DNA from: CAVZXS01 sp963779325
Lineage (GTDB): Bacteria; Bacteroidota; Bacteroidia; Chitinophagales; Chitinophagaceae
Assembly: GCA_963779325.1 (NCBI GenBank)
Contig: CAVZXS010000017.1
Coordinates: 34,117 to 98,116 of the forward strand
DNA: 64,000 nucleotides
Direction: 5' to 3'
Part shown: in pieces, positions 7,435 through 15,094 of the stretch
Layout: every line of letters begins with the position of its first letter
Position numbering within the stretch: position 1 is the stretch's first letter
Notes under the pieces: generated by a model
Told to the model about the DNA's origin: nothing
Databases searched by the model: none
The model's input: the letters and a program-made list of their open reading frames with translations, nothing else
Position numbers and translations under genes: made by a program

Positions 7435-8652
7435 TTAATGGTGCGCCCATTCAATGCTGTTCATATCTATTCCTTCCTGGTGCATTTCCCACAAAGGGCT
7501 CATCTCTCTCAGTTTATTTACCGTTCTGCTTACTGCTTCAATCGTGTAATCTATTTGGTCTTCGGTAGTAAATCTTCCCAAACCAAAACGCAGCGAACTG
7601 TGTGCCAAGTCATCACCCAATCCCAGTGCTTTTAACACATAAGAAGGTTCCAACGATGCAGAAGTACAAGCTGAACCGGATGAAAGAGCTATGTCTTTAT
7701 TAAAACCCATCAATAAGCCTTCGCCTTCTACATATTTAAAAGAAATATTACTTACATGCGGTAAGCGATGTTGTTTATGTCCGTTTAAATAAGCTTCTTC
7801 CAATCCCATTAATGCGTTTTCTAATTTATCACGAAGCTTAATAATACGTTCAGCATCCTGATCCATTTCCAGCATACAAATTTCGCAAGCCTTACCAAAG
7901 CCTACAATACCCGGCACATTCAAGGTACCGCTGCGCATACCTCTTTCATGTCCGCCGCCGTCCATTTGCGCCGTTACTTTTACCCTCGGGTTTTTGCGAC
8001 GTACATACAATGCACCCACGCCTTTTGGCCCGTACATTTTATGACTGGTAAATGCCATCAAATCAATACCGTCTTTATTTACATTTACGGGTATTTTACC
8101 TACAGCCTGCGTAGCATCGCTAAAAACCAATACACCGTGTTTTTTAGCAATGGCGCTTATTTCTTTCATCGGCATTACCGTTCCTATTTCATTGTTGGCA
8201 TACATCAATGAAATTAAAATAGTAGTTGGTTTTATAGCAGCTTCCAATTCCTGTAAATTAATCAAACCGTCATCCTGCACTTTTAAATAAGTAACTTCTC
8301 CGCCAAGCTTTTCAATATGCTTACAGGTATCCAACACAGCTTTGTGTTCAATATTGCAGGTTATGATATGATTGCCTTTACCTGCATACATTTCAAACAC
8401 ACCTTTTATAGCAAGGTTATCACCTTCGGTAGCGCCTGATGTAAAAATTATTTCTTTCGTATCGGCGCCAATTAATTTGGCTACCTGCTCACGGGCATAA
8501 TCCACTGCTTCTTCGGCCTGCCAGCCAAACGGGTGGTTACGGCTTGCAGCATTGCCAAAATTTTGGGTAAAATACGGCACCATGGCATCCACAACTCTCG
8601 GGTCGCAGGGGGTTGTAGCATTATGATCTAAGTAAATCGGCAACTTTAGCAT
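7435..8652 (-). CDS. iscS: Cysteine desulfurase IscS
   Basis: This 405-residue PLP enzyme takes sulfur from cysteine for Fe-S cluster and thio-cofactor synthesis. The N-terminus PIYLDHNATTPCDPRVVDAM, the PLP lysine in FTSHKMYGPKGVGALY (about residue 205) and the catalytic Cys in SSGSACTSASLEPSYVLKALG-type context (about residue 330) identify it as class I (IscS/NifS). It is the first gene of iscS-iscU-iscA, with a TAAATTTG -7 box upstream. Confidence 0.96.
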   Translation of the reverse strand: MLKLPIYLDHNATTPCDPRVVDAMVPYFTQNFGNAASRNHPFGWQAEEAVDYAREQVAKLIGADTKEIIFTSGATEGDNLAIKGVFEMYAGKGNHIITCNIEHKAVLDTCKHIEKLGGEVTYLKVQDDGLINLQELEAAIKPTTILISLMYANNEIGTVMPMKEISAIAKKHGVLVFSDATQAVGKIPVNVNKDGIDLMAFTSHKMYGPKGVGALYVRRKNPRVKVTAQMDGGGHERGMRSGTLNVPGIVGFGKACEICMLEMDQDAERIIKLRDKLENALMGLEEAYLNGHKQHRLPHVSNISFKYVEGEGLLMGFNKDIALSSGSACTSASLEPSYVLKALGLGDDLAHSSLRFGLGRFTTEDQIDYTIEAVSRTVNKLREMSPLWEMHQEGIDMNSIEWAHH

Positions 8653-8679
8653 ATACTCTTTTTATATTTTTGTTAAACA

Positions 8680-8687
8680 CAAATTTA
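8680..8687 (-). promoter_or_regulatory. -7 box of the isc operon
   Basis: TAAATTTG on the minus strand, 28 bases before the iscS ATG, matches the Bacteroidota -7 consensus. It gives a leader of about 20 bases. Confidence 0.6.
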
Positions 8688-8930
8688 ACTCAAATGGTTC
8701 TATTTGACCCGACTATTTAAAAGCCTGACCCTAATTTTACTGAAATCGTAAAAAAGCAGGGTTTCCCTTACTAAACAGCGGTTCAAAAGGCTGATAAAGT
8801 TGTTTTTATGGCACTCAAGTTGCTCGCCGAAGGAGATGCCGGGACTTGGTTTAAATCAATTATTCCCCGGAGCTTTTTCAAGCCTCATATTTTCCTACTT
8901 TCACATACTTAGATTTTCAAATTAGCCCTC

Positions 8931-9329
8931 ATGCAAAAAGCAGAACATATTGGAATAGCGGTTAAGGATTTTGCCGTTTCCATCCCTTTATTTGAAAAAT
9001 TATTGAACACTGCCTGTTACAAAACAGAATTAGTAACATCGGAAAAAGTAAACACCGCATTTTTTAAAACCGGCGATACCAAAATTGAATTACTGCAAAG
9101 TACCGATCCCGACGGTGTCATTGCAAAATACATTGAAAAAAAGGGCGAGGGCATCCATCATATCGCATTTGAAGTAAAAGATATAGAAGCCGAAATGGAA
9201 AGATTAACAAAAGAAGGTTTTGTTTTGTTAAGTGATAAACCAAAGAAAGGGGCTGATAATAAATTAGTTTGTTTTCTTCATCCCAAAACTACCAACGGTG
9301 TTTTAGTAGAGTTTTGTCAGCAGATATAG
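8931..9329 (+). CDS. mce: Methylmalonyl-CoA epimerase
   Basis: This 132-residue vicinal-oxygen-chelate fold enzyme interconverts (R)- and (S)-methylmalonyl-CoA in propionate metabolism. The metal ligands fall in AEHIGIAVKDF (His near residue 6), GEGIHHIAFEVKDIEAEM (His near residue 76) and GVLVEFCQ (Glu near the C-terminus), as expected for the family. Length is standard. It is followed 44 bases later by a sugar-dehydrogenase-like gene with no obvious metabolic link. Confidence 0.92.
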   Translation: MQKAEHIGIAVKDFAVSIPLFEKLLNTACYKTELVTSEKVNTAFFKTGDTKIELLQSTDPDGVIAKYIEKKGEGIHHIAFEVKDIEAEMERLTKEGFVLLSDKPKKGADNKLVCFLHPKTTNGVLVEFCQQI

Positions 9330-9373
9330 TACTTTTGGTTAAATTCTTATTCCAACATTTTTATTTATACGTT

Positions 9374-10564
9374 ATGGCAAAAAAAATATTTACAACAGTA
9401 AAGGATTTATTAAAAGTATTATCAGCAGTATTTGTTTTACAAATAATAATTTCGTCTTGTTATACTGCTTCAAAAGCTGCAGCAGGCACACAGGTACAGA
9501 AGTCGGACCCCGCCGCACTTTTTGCAAAATATCAATTAGATAAAATTCAATTACCCCCGGGATTTAAAATTTCTGTTTTTGCCGAAGTGCCCAATGCCCG
9601 CAGTATGTGTTGGGGCGATAACGGCACATTGTTTATCGGCAACAGGGATAAATCGGAAGTATACGCCGCCGTTGATAAAAACAAAGATGGTTTTGCAGAA
9701 AGTGTTTACACTATTGCAAAAGGATTAAACATGCCCTGCGGTGTGGCATTTAGAAAAGGCAGTTTGTATGTAGCAGAAGTAAGTCGTATAATCAGGTTTG
9801 ATAATATTGAAAGCAATTTGCAAAATCCGCCTGCACCCGTGGTAGTGTATGATAAATTGCCAACAGAAAAACATCACGGATGGAAATACATTGCTTTCGG
9901 CCCTGATGATAAATTGTATGTACCCGTAGGCGCACCTTGCAATGTGTGCGAAAAAGAAGATTCAATTTATGCAACCATCACAAGGATGAATCCTGACGGA
10001 ACCGGTTTGGAAATTTTTTCGAAAGGTGTACGCAACAGTGTAGGCTTTGCCTGGCACCCGGTTACTAAGGAGTTATGGTTTACCGAAAACGGCAGAGATA
10101 ATTTGGGTAATGATATACCGGCAGATGAATTAAACTATGCTCCGCAGAAAGGAATGCATTTCGGTTTTCCTTATTGTCACCAGGGCGATACACCCGATCC
10201 TGAATTTGGTAAAGGAAAAAAATGTGAAGATTATACAGCGCCTGCGCAAAGGTTAGGCCCGCATGTGGCGGCGCTGGGTATGCGTTTTTATACAGGCAAT
10301 ATGTTTTTGCCCGATTATAAAAATCAAATTTTTATTGCAGAACACGGAAGCTGGAACCGCAGTGAGAAGATTGGCTATCGTGTTATGCTGGCGAGAGTAC
10401 AAAACAATAAAGTAACGCAGTATGTTCCGTTTGCAACAGGTTGGTTGCAACCCAATGGCGATGTTATCGGACGTCCTTCTGATGTAGAATTCGCTGCGGA
10501 CGGTTCTTTATTGATTAGTGATGATAAAGCGGGTGCGGTTTATCGGGTGGTGTTTGAGAATTGA
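9374..10564 (+). CDS. PQQ-type sugar (sorbosone) dehydrogenase-like lipoprotein
   Basis: A 396-residue secreted protein from ATG 9374. An N-terminal hydrophobic signal ends in the lipobox ISSC, so it is probably a lipoprotein. The rest is a six-bladed beta-propeller of the glucose/sorbosone dehydrogenase family: LPPGFKISVFAEVPNARSM, RSKSEVY-like blade turns, HHGWKYIAFGPDDKLYVPVG, and the conserved FTENGRDNLGNDIPADELN and PYCHQGDTPDPEFG stretches. Such proteins usually oxidise sugars or aldehydes with PQQ in the periplasm. Substrate and cofactor are inferred, not seen. An upstream in-frame GTG/TTG start would overlap mce and is less likely. Confidence 0.85.
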   Translation: MAKKIFTTVKDLLKVLSAVFVLQIIISSCYTASKAAAGTQVQKSDPAALFAKYQLDKIQLPPGFKISVFAEVPNARSMCWGDNGTLFIGNRDKSEVYAAVDKNKDGFAESVYTIAKGLNMPCGVAFRKGSLYVAEVSRIIRFDNIESNLQNPPAPVVVYDKLPTEKHHGWKYIAFGPDDKLYVPVGAPCNVCEKEDSIYATITRMNPDGTGLEIFSKGVRNSVGFAWHPVTKELWFTENGRDNLGNDIPADELNYAPQKGMHFGFPYCHQGDTPDPEFGKGKKCEDYTAPAQRLGPHVAALGMRFYTGNMFLPDYKNQIFIAEHGSWNRSEKIGYRVMLARVQNNKVTQYVPFATGWLQPNGDVIGRPSDVEFAADGSLLISDDKAGAVYRVVFEN

Positions 10565-10639
10565 TAGATATTGCTTCTTTTTTCATTTATTAAAATGGAA
10601 CCTCCATCAAAATATTTTGTCGGATGAAAAGCAATTAAG

Positions 10640-10948
10640 CTATTTAACTTTTAATTTTTTTGGGTTTTGATACGTGTTCCAGAATCGTAATAACTCAATT
10701 TCTTTCTTTGCTGTTTTAATTCGATAGATTAATGAGACTCTTTTATGCAACACTACATACCTGATATTCTGTTGCTTTTTATTTCTTGCAGTACCTATAC
10801 CCGGCTGCTTTGATAAAGCCAATAACTTTTTCTCGACAATTAATGCAAAGCCTTTGATTTCTTTTGCTGTCCAGGCTGTTTCCAGGTACAGCATATTATT
10901 TAAATAGGTTTGCAGGGCTTTTACTGTCCACACTATTTTGTAAACCAT
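10640..10948 (-). CDS. RelE/ParE-family toxin
   Basis: A 102-residue basic protein of the RelE/ParE fold, with the usual helix pair (LQTYLNNMLYLETAW, EIKGFALIVEKKLLAL), a basic strand ending NIRYVVLHKRVSLIYRI, and the C-terminal strand IELLRFWNTYQNPKKL. ParE-type toxins attack gyrase and RelE-type toxins cleave mRNA on ribosomes; the sequence does not decide which. Its start overlaps the end of the upstream antitoxin-like gene by 16 bases, so the two are translationally coupled. Confidence 0.85.
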   Translation of the reverse strand: MVYKIVWTVKALQTYLNNMLYLETAWTAKEIKGFALIVEKKLLALSKQPGIGTARNKKQQNIRYVVLHKRVSLIYRIKTAKKEIELLRFWNTYQNPKKLKVK

Positions 10949-11169
10949 TGCGGATATTTTTTCTTCACTTCTTCATGGGTTAATACTTCGCCCTTGTCGG
11001 CCTGCTTGATAGCCAGCTCAATATCCGCCTTCACTTCATCAGGCATTGTATCCCACCAGTCCGCTTCCGCATCTACCTCCAGCATGGCATGTACCATTTT
11101 TACCACTTTGTCGTCTGCAGTGTCAATGTATTTCTTTACGTCTTTACGCATTTGTTTTACAGCGCTCAT
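10933..11169 (-). CDS. Antitoxin partner of the ParE/RelE toxin
   Basis: A 78-residue acidic helical protein that precedes and overlaps the toxin gene. The C-terminus (IELAIKQADKGEVLTHEEVKKKYPQW, quoted in part) resembles the toxin-binding tail of Bacteroidota antitoxins that pair with RelE/ParE toxins. The N-terminal half lacks an obvious helix-turn-helix. A TAAATTTG -7 box lies on the minus strand at about 11186-11193, giving a short leader. Function is inferred from gene pairing and size. Confidence 0.75.
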   Translation of the reverse strand: MSAVKQMRKDVKKYIDTADDKVVKMVHAMLEVDAEADWWDTMPDEVKADIELAIKQADKGEVLTHEEVKKKYPQWFTK

Positions 11170-11209
11170 AATTATTGCGTTTTTACAAATTTACTTTTTT
11201 TTCTTATCT

Positions 11210-11400
11210 AAATGGGATGTCTTTGGCCTAGCAAAGAGGTCACTCAAGTATGTGTTAACCCCTATTTATGCCGTGTCAACACGCCTTTCTCACATGACTA
11301 CGGTGAGGCCCGTCTTGCAACGCTCTGTCCCCACATGGGAGAATAAAGGCCGAAACCATAACAAAAACGCATAGCCAAAGCGAGGGCTTGTAATGTATTG
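11210..11400. other. Structured, GC-richer unexplained intergenic stretch
   Basis: About 190 bases between the toxin-antitoxin pair and the DUF3592-like gene differ from the AT-rich surroundings. Several small inverted repeats are visible: GTGTT with AACAC near 11268-11284, CTCAC with GTGAG near 11290-11306 (extended by GCC and GGC), and CCCCACATGGGAG near 11330. No long open frame with a plausible start is present. It may be a structured RNA, a recombination site remnant or an intergenic repeat. Confidence 0.35.
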
Positions 11401-11427
11401 TTCAACTAAGGAATTACTCAGGAAAAA

Positions 11428-11943
11428 TTATAAATAGTTTTTCACCAAATAACTAATCATTATAAATGAAATAAATATAAGCAACACAATATGTAAAACA
11501 ACTCCCCAATAATAGTAATTCTTACTTTTTTCTAATATTGACTTTGAAGGAGTCTCTTTATCATAAAGAATAGAAATCCTATCACCCTCTACAGGTTTTC
11601 GATACAAGATAGTTTTAAACTCGTTATTAATTTTATTCCCATTTTCATCAGCATACTCAACAGTGATATTATAATTACCATGAAATTGATCATTGACAGG
11701 AATATAAGTACACTTAATTATTGTTCCTTCAGCGTGAATTTCGTATTTAAACAAATTTCTTTCTCTTAATTTTTTTAATAAGCCAATTAAACTATAGGCA
11801 AATGAAATAATCATCAAAGCAATAAACAAGAAACTCGATGTCTTAAAATCAATTAAAAAATAAAACCCAATCAACAGAATAGTTAGTAAAATTTGTATGG
11901 TCTTTTTTTTCATTTTTATTAATAATTGAATTGAGATTAGCAT
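11428..11943 (-). CDS. DUF3592-like membrane protein
   Basis: Up to 171 residues; ATG at residue 11 (MKKKTIQILL) is a likely start. Two membrane helices near the N-terminus (residues 15-50) and one at the C-terminus flank an extramembrane beta-rich domain with ITVEYADENGNKINNEF and GDRISILYDKETPSKSIL. This organisation matches DUF3592-type proteins, whose function is unknown. The gene is notably AT-rich and sits next to a toxin-antitoxin pair and an odd intergenic element, consistent with acquired DNA, although that is only suggestive. Confidence 0.65.
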   Translation of the reverse strand: MLISIQLLIKMKKKTIQILLTILLIGFYFLIDFKTSSFLFIALMIISFAYSLIGLLKKLRERNLFKYEIHAEGTIIKCTYIPVNDQFHGNYNITVEYADENGNKINNEFKTILYRKPVEGDRISILYDKETPSKSILEKSKNYYYWGVVLHIVLLIFISFIMISYLVKNYL

Positions 11944-12093
11944 TATTCAAGAATAATAAACCGGTTTAAGGACTATACTAACCACGTAGTTATTTATCAA
12001 CATCATAACATATATCTTCCCGAATGATTTTTTCAAGTTCATTTAATCATTATACAAGTTCGTGCTTAAATTATTTCGCTTGATAATTGAAAC

Positions 12094-12822
12094 TTACTCC
12101 CCCGCCTCCTCTTTCCCCAAATTGAGTTTCTCTACTGCTACTTGTGAAGCTATTTGCGAAGCGTCTTTTTTATTGAAAGCTTTTCCTTGGGCCAATACTT
12201 CGCCGTCTACCACCGCGGCAATGGTAAAAAGGCGGCGGCCGTTTTCTAATTTTTCTTCCAGTGTCTCAAACTCCAGTATTTTGCCGTTCTTGTTGGCCCA
12301 ACCGTAGAGTTTGTTTTTATGATTGATCTCCAGGTTTTCCAAATCATCCATAAACATATGCGGGCGGATAATAAAATTCATGACCCAAACGGCTGTTTTT
12401 TTATAGCCTTTGTCTAAGTAAATGGCGCCAACCAATGACTCCAGTGTATTACCGAATATCTGGCTCACTTTCAGGGAGCCGTCCGATTTATTGTAGAGCG
12501 TAATTTTTTTAAGTCCCATGCGTACGGCAATTTCATTGAGTTGCTGCCGGTTTACCATTTTACTGCGCATTTCCGTTAAATAGCCCTCGCCTTTGTAGGG
12601 ATATCTTTTAAAAAGATAATCGGCCACGAGGGCACTAAGTATTGCATCGCCGAGATATTCCAAGCGTTCATTATTTTCATGCGTATTCTCCCGGATGGAG
12701 CGGTGGGTAAGCGCCGTGCGGTACAGCGAAATATTACCGGGTGAGAAGCCGAGAATATTCTTCAACTGTTTTTTGAAGGAATCGCCGGCATGTTGCTTAA
12801 AAAGATTTTTCAGGATATCCAC
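12094..12822 (-). CDS. rnc: Ribonuclease III
   Basis: This 242-residue double-strand-specific endoribonuclease processes rRNA and structured mRNA. The signature NNERLEYLGDAILSALVADY (about residue 52) and GNTLESLVGAIYLDKGYKK (about residue 125) hold the metal-binding carboxylates. A C-terminal dsRNA-binding domain ends with KKDASQIASQVAVEKLNL. The start is a GTG. In many Bacteroidota rnc follows acpP-fabF; here the upstream neighbour is recQ and those genes are absent. Confidence 0.95.
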   Translation of the reverse strand: MDILKNLFKQHAGDSFKKQLKNILGFSPGNISLYRTALTHRSIRENTHENNERLEYLGDAILSALVADYLFKRYPYKGEGYLTEMRSKMVNRQQLNEIAVRMGLKKITLYNKSDGSLKVSQIFGNTLESLVGAIYLDKGYKKTAVWVMNFIIRPHMFMDDLENLEINHKNKLYGWANKNGKILEFETLEEKLENGRRLFTIAAVVDGEVLAQGKAFNKKDASQIASQVAVEKLNLGKEEAGE

Positions 12823-12958
12823 GTTCAGTATTTCAATTAAATTTTTTTCAAGATAGTCTGTTTTTTACAGCTTTGCAAAATCAAGACACAAAATGCCGGA
12901 AAATAATTGCATGTGCAACGAAGAACTTTATTAAAAAAGGCTGCTGCCCGTAAAGTAA

Positions 12959-14953
12959 TCAGGCCATCCTGATCCACCCTGTTTTATCAATCTGTATTTT
13001 ATTTTCGGCCTGCAGGTACTCAATTACCTTGCGGGCTTTTTCTTTCTGAATGCCGCGCAAATGCAGCATCAATTCTTTTGCAGGCAGCGGTTGCTGTTGT
13101 AAAACGGTTTCAATAATACGGGTAATTTTTTCAAACTCTTCTTTTGTAAGATGCACTCTTTTTATACGCAGGCAATTATCACATATACCGCATTTTTTTA
13201 TTTCTGCATCACCGAAATAATGACCGATAAGCTGACTGCGGCAGGCAAGCGTTTCTCCGGTAAAATGTATCATGATAAGAGCCCGCTGCTGAAAACGTTC
13301 TTTTCTTTTGTTATACGCCGTCATGTCAATAGTCAATTCTTCCGTTTTTACCCGATTGGTTAAAAAATATAACTGCGGCGTATCTTTTTGCGGCGTATAA
13401 TTTATAACGCCGTGTTGATGCAGCATTACTAAATCTTTCTTAACAGCTTCTGCATCTTTTTTTAATAATCGCACCAATACCAATTCCGAGATACGCGTAG
13501 GGTAATCATATACACCTTCGTAAGCTCTCAGCAGGGCTTTGACGGCAGGCTCTAAATCAGGCTGCGTATTTTCAAATTCATACAAATCATTTTTATTAAT
13601 GGTAAACTGTACCAATGAGGAAAGAAAAACCTGCTCGTTAAAAGCCAGCCAACCTTCCTGCTCCAATGCTTTGAGCGAATAGATGGCGGTAAATGTATTC
13701 AGTTTAAACTTTTTTATAAAATCTGTAATATCAAAATCAAAATATTGCCCCTCGCCGCTGCCGGCGGGTATTTGTAAATAATTGGCTACTGATTGATAAA
13801 CGTTTTTAATATCATCTATCGACGGATAACGAATAGCGGCCGATTGTTCCAATTCAGTAATATCTTTTTCGTCGTACAGCAAAACGGCAAAAGCATTTTT
13901 ACCATCACGACCTGCACGACCTGCTTCCTGGTAATAATTTTCAAGACAATCGGGCACATCGGCATGTACCACCACTCGTACATCGGGCTTATCTATTCCC
14001 ATACCAAATGCATTGGTACATACAATAACCCGTGTTTTATTCTGTATCCATTCTTCCTGTTTACGGTTTCTTTCTTCCTGCGGTAAGCCGGCATGATAGT
14101 AATCGGATGAAATATTTTGTAACAGTAATAAATCACTTATCTCTTTAGTACGGCGGCGGCTTTTGCAGTATATAATGGCGCTGCCCGGTACTTTTTTTAA
14201 TACTTCAATTGTTTTTACAATTTTAGAATCAACATTGAATACACTGTACGAAAGATTAGGTCGTTCAAAAGATTGACGAAATACTTTCCAGTTATTATTA
14301 ATTACACTTCCAACTTTCGGAGTCAATTCCCCTCTCCCTTGGAGAGGGGTTAGGGGTGAGGTCAGCTTCTCACAAATATCTTTCTGTACATCAGCCGTAG
14401 CAGAAGCGGTTAATGCCAGCACCGGCACATTGGGTAATTCTTCTCTCAAAGCAGCAATACGTAAATAGGGCGGACGAAAATCGTAACCCCATTGTGAAAT
14501 ACAATGTGCTTCATCCACCGCTATTAACGATATATTAATGCCGGGCAGGTATTCTAAAAAAAGTTTTGTCTCTAATCTTTCCGGCGAAACATATAAAAAT
14601 TTACAGTTGCTGTTGCTGACAATTTGCAGTGTATTGATTACTTCTTTACGACTCATGCCGGAGTAAATAGCAAAGGCAGTAATATTTTTTCTTTTCAGGT
14701 TTTGTACCTGGTCTTTCATTAAGGCGATAAGCGGAGAGATAACCAAGCATAATCCGGGCATAGCTAATGCCGGTACTTGGTAGCACAATGATTTACCGCC
14801 GCCGGTTGGCATCAGCGCCAGTGTATCCTGTCCCGATAAAACAGCATTGATGACAGCTTCCTGCAGCGGACGAAATGAAGAAAAGCCCCAGTATTGTTTT
14901 AATATTTCCTGAGGAGAGAGAACGGATTTAGTATCGGAAGACGGAGCAATCAT
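12959..14953 (-). CDS. recQ: ATP-dependent DNA helicase RecQ with an in-frame repeat insertion
   Basis: This 664-residue 3'-5' helicase acts in recombination and repair. It has Walker A MPTGGGKSLCYQVPAL, the DEAH box VDEAHCISQWGYDFRP, motif VI region HADVPDCLENYYQEAGRAGR, the zinc-binding cysteines in CRSQLIGHY and KKCGICDNCLRIKR, and a winged-helix RQC region. No clear HRDC domain is seen. Between the two RecA-like lobes, at about residues 196-218, there is an insertion containing LTSPLTPLQGRGELTP. This is the translation of palindromic repeat copy G and should sit in a loop just after DVQKDICEKL. Confidence 0.95.
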   Translation of the reverse strand: MIAPSSDTKSVLSPQEILKQYWGFSSFRPLQEAVINAVLSGQDTLALMPTGGGKSLCYQVPALAMPGLCLVISPLIALMKDQVQNLKRKNITAFAIYSGMSRKEVINTLQIVSNSNCKFLYVSPERLETKLFLEYLPGINISLIAVDEAHCISQWGYDFRPPYLRIAALREELPNVPVLALTASATADVQKDICEKLTSPLTPLQGRGELTPKVGSVINNNWKVFRQSFERPNLSYSVFNVDSKIVKTIEVLKKVPGSAIIYCKSRRRTKEISDLLLLQNISSDYYHAGLPQEERNRKQEEWIQNKTRVIVCTNAFGMGIDKPDVRVVVHADVPDCLENYYQEAGRAGRDGKNAFAVLLYDEKDITELEQSAAIRYPSIDDIKNVYQSVANYLQIPAGSGEGQYFDFDITDFIKKFKLNTFTAIYSLKALEQEGWLAFNEQVFLSSLVQFTINKNDLYEFENTQPDLEPAVKALLRAYEGVYDYPTRISELVLVRLLKKDAEAVKKDLVMLHQHGVINYTPQKDTPQLYFLTNRVKTEELTIDMTAYNKRKERFQQRALIMIHFTGETLACRSQLIGHYFGDAEIKKCGICDNCLRIKRVHLTKEEFEKITRIIETVLQQQPLPAKELMLHLRGIQKEKARKVIEYLQAENKIQIDKTGWIRMA
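14329..14362 (-). repeat. Palindromic repeat, copy G, translated inside recQ
   Basis: CCCCTCTCCCTTGGAGAGGGG is a strong inverted repeat followed by TTAGGGGTGAGG. It keeps the recQ frame open and encodes the peptide SPLTPLQGRGEL. Confidence 0.85.
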
Positions 14954-15094
14954 TCATTTAATAGTTTTGAAATCATTTAACCGCCTTTTACTATTTACTG
15001 ATGCAGAAAACATAATACCGTTTTTCCGAAGCTACCAATTTATTAATTACCGGAAGATTTTATAAGGTTATAAATCACGACGCTTTATTGCCGC

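Noticed and set aside
10910..11374. Plus-strand open frame across the antitoxin and the structured intergenic stretch
   Set aside because: It runs antisense to the antitoxin gene, has low-complexity Ser/Thr-rich sequence, and no credible start signal.
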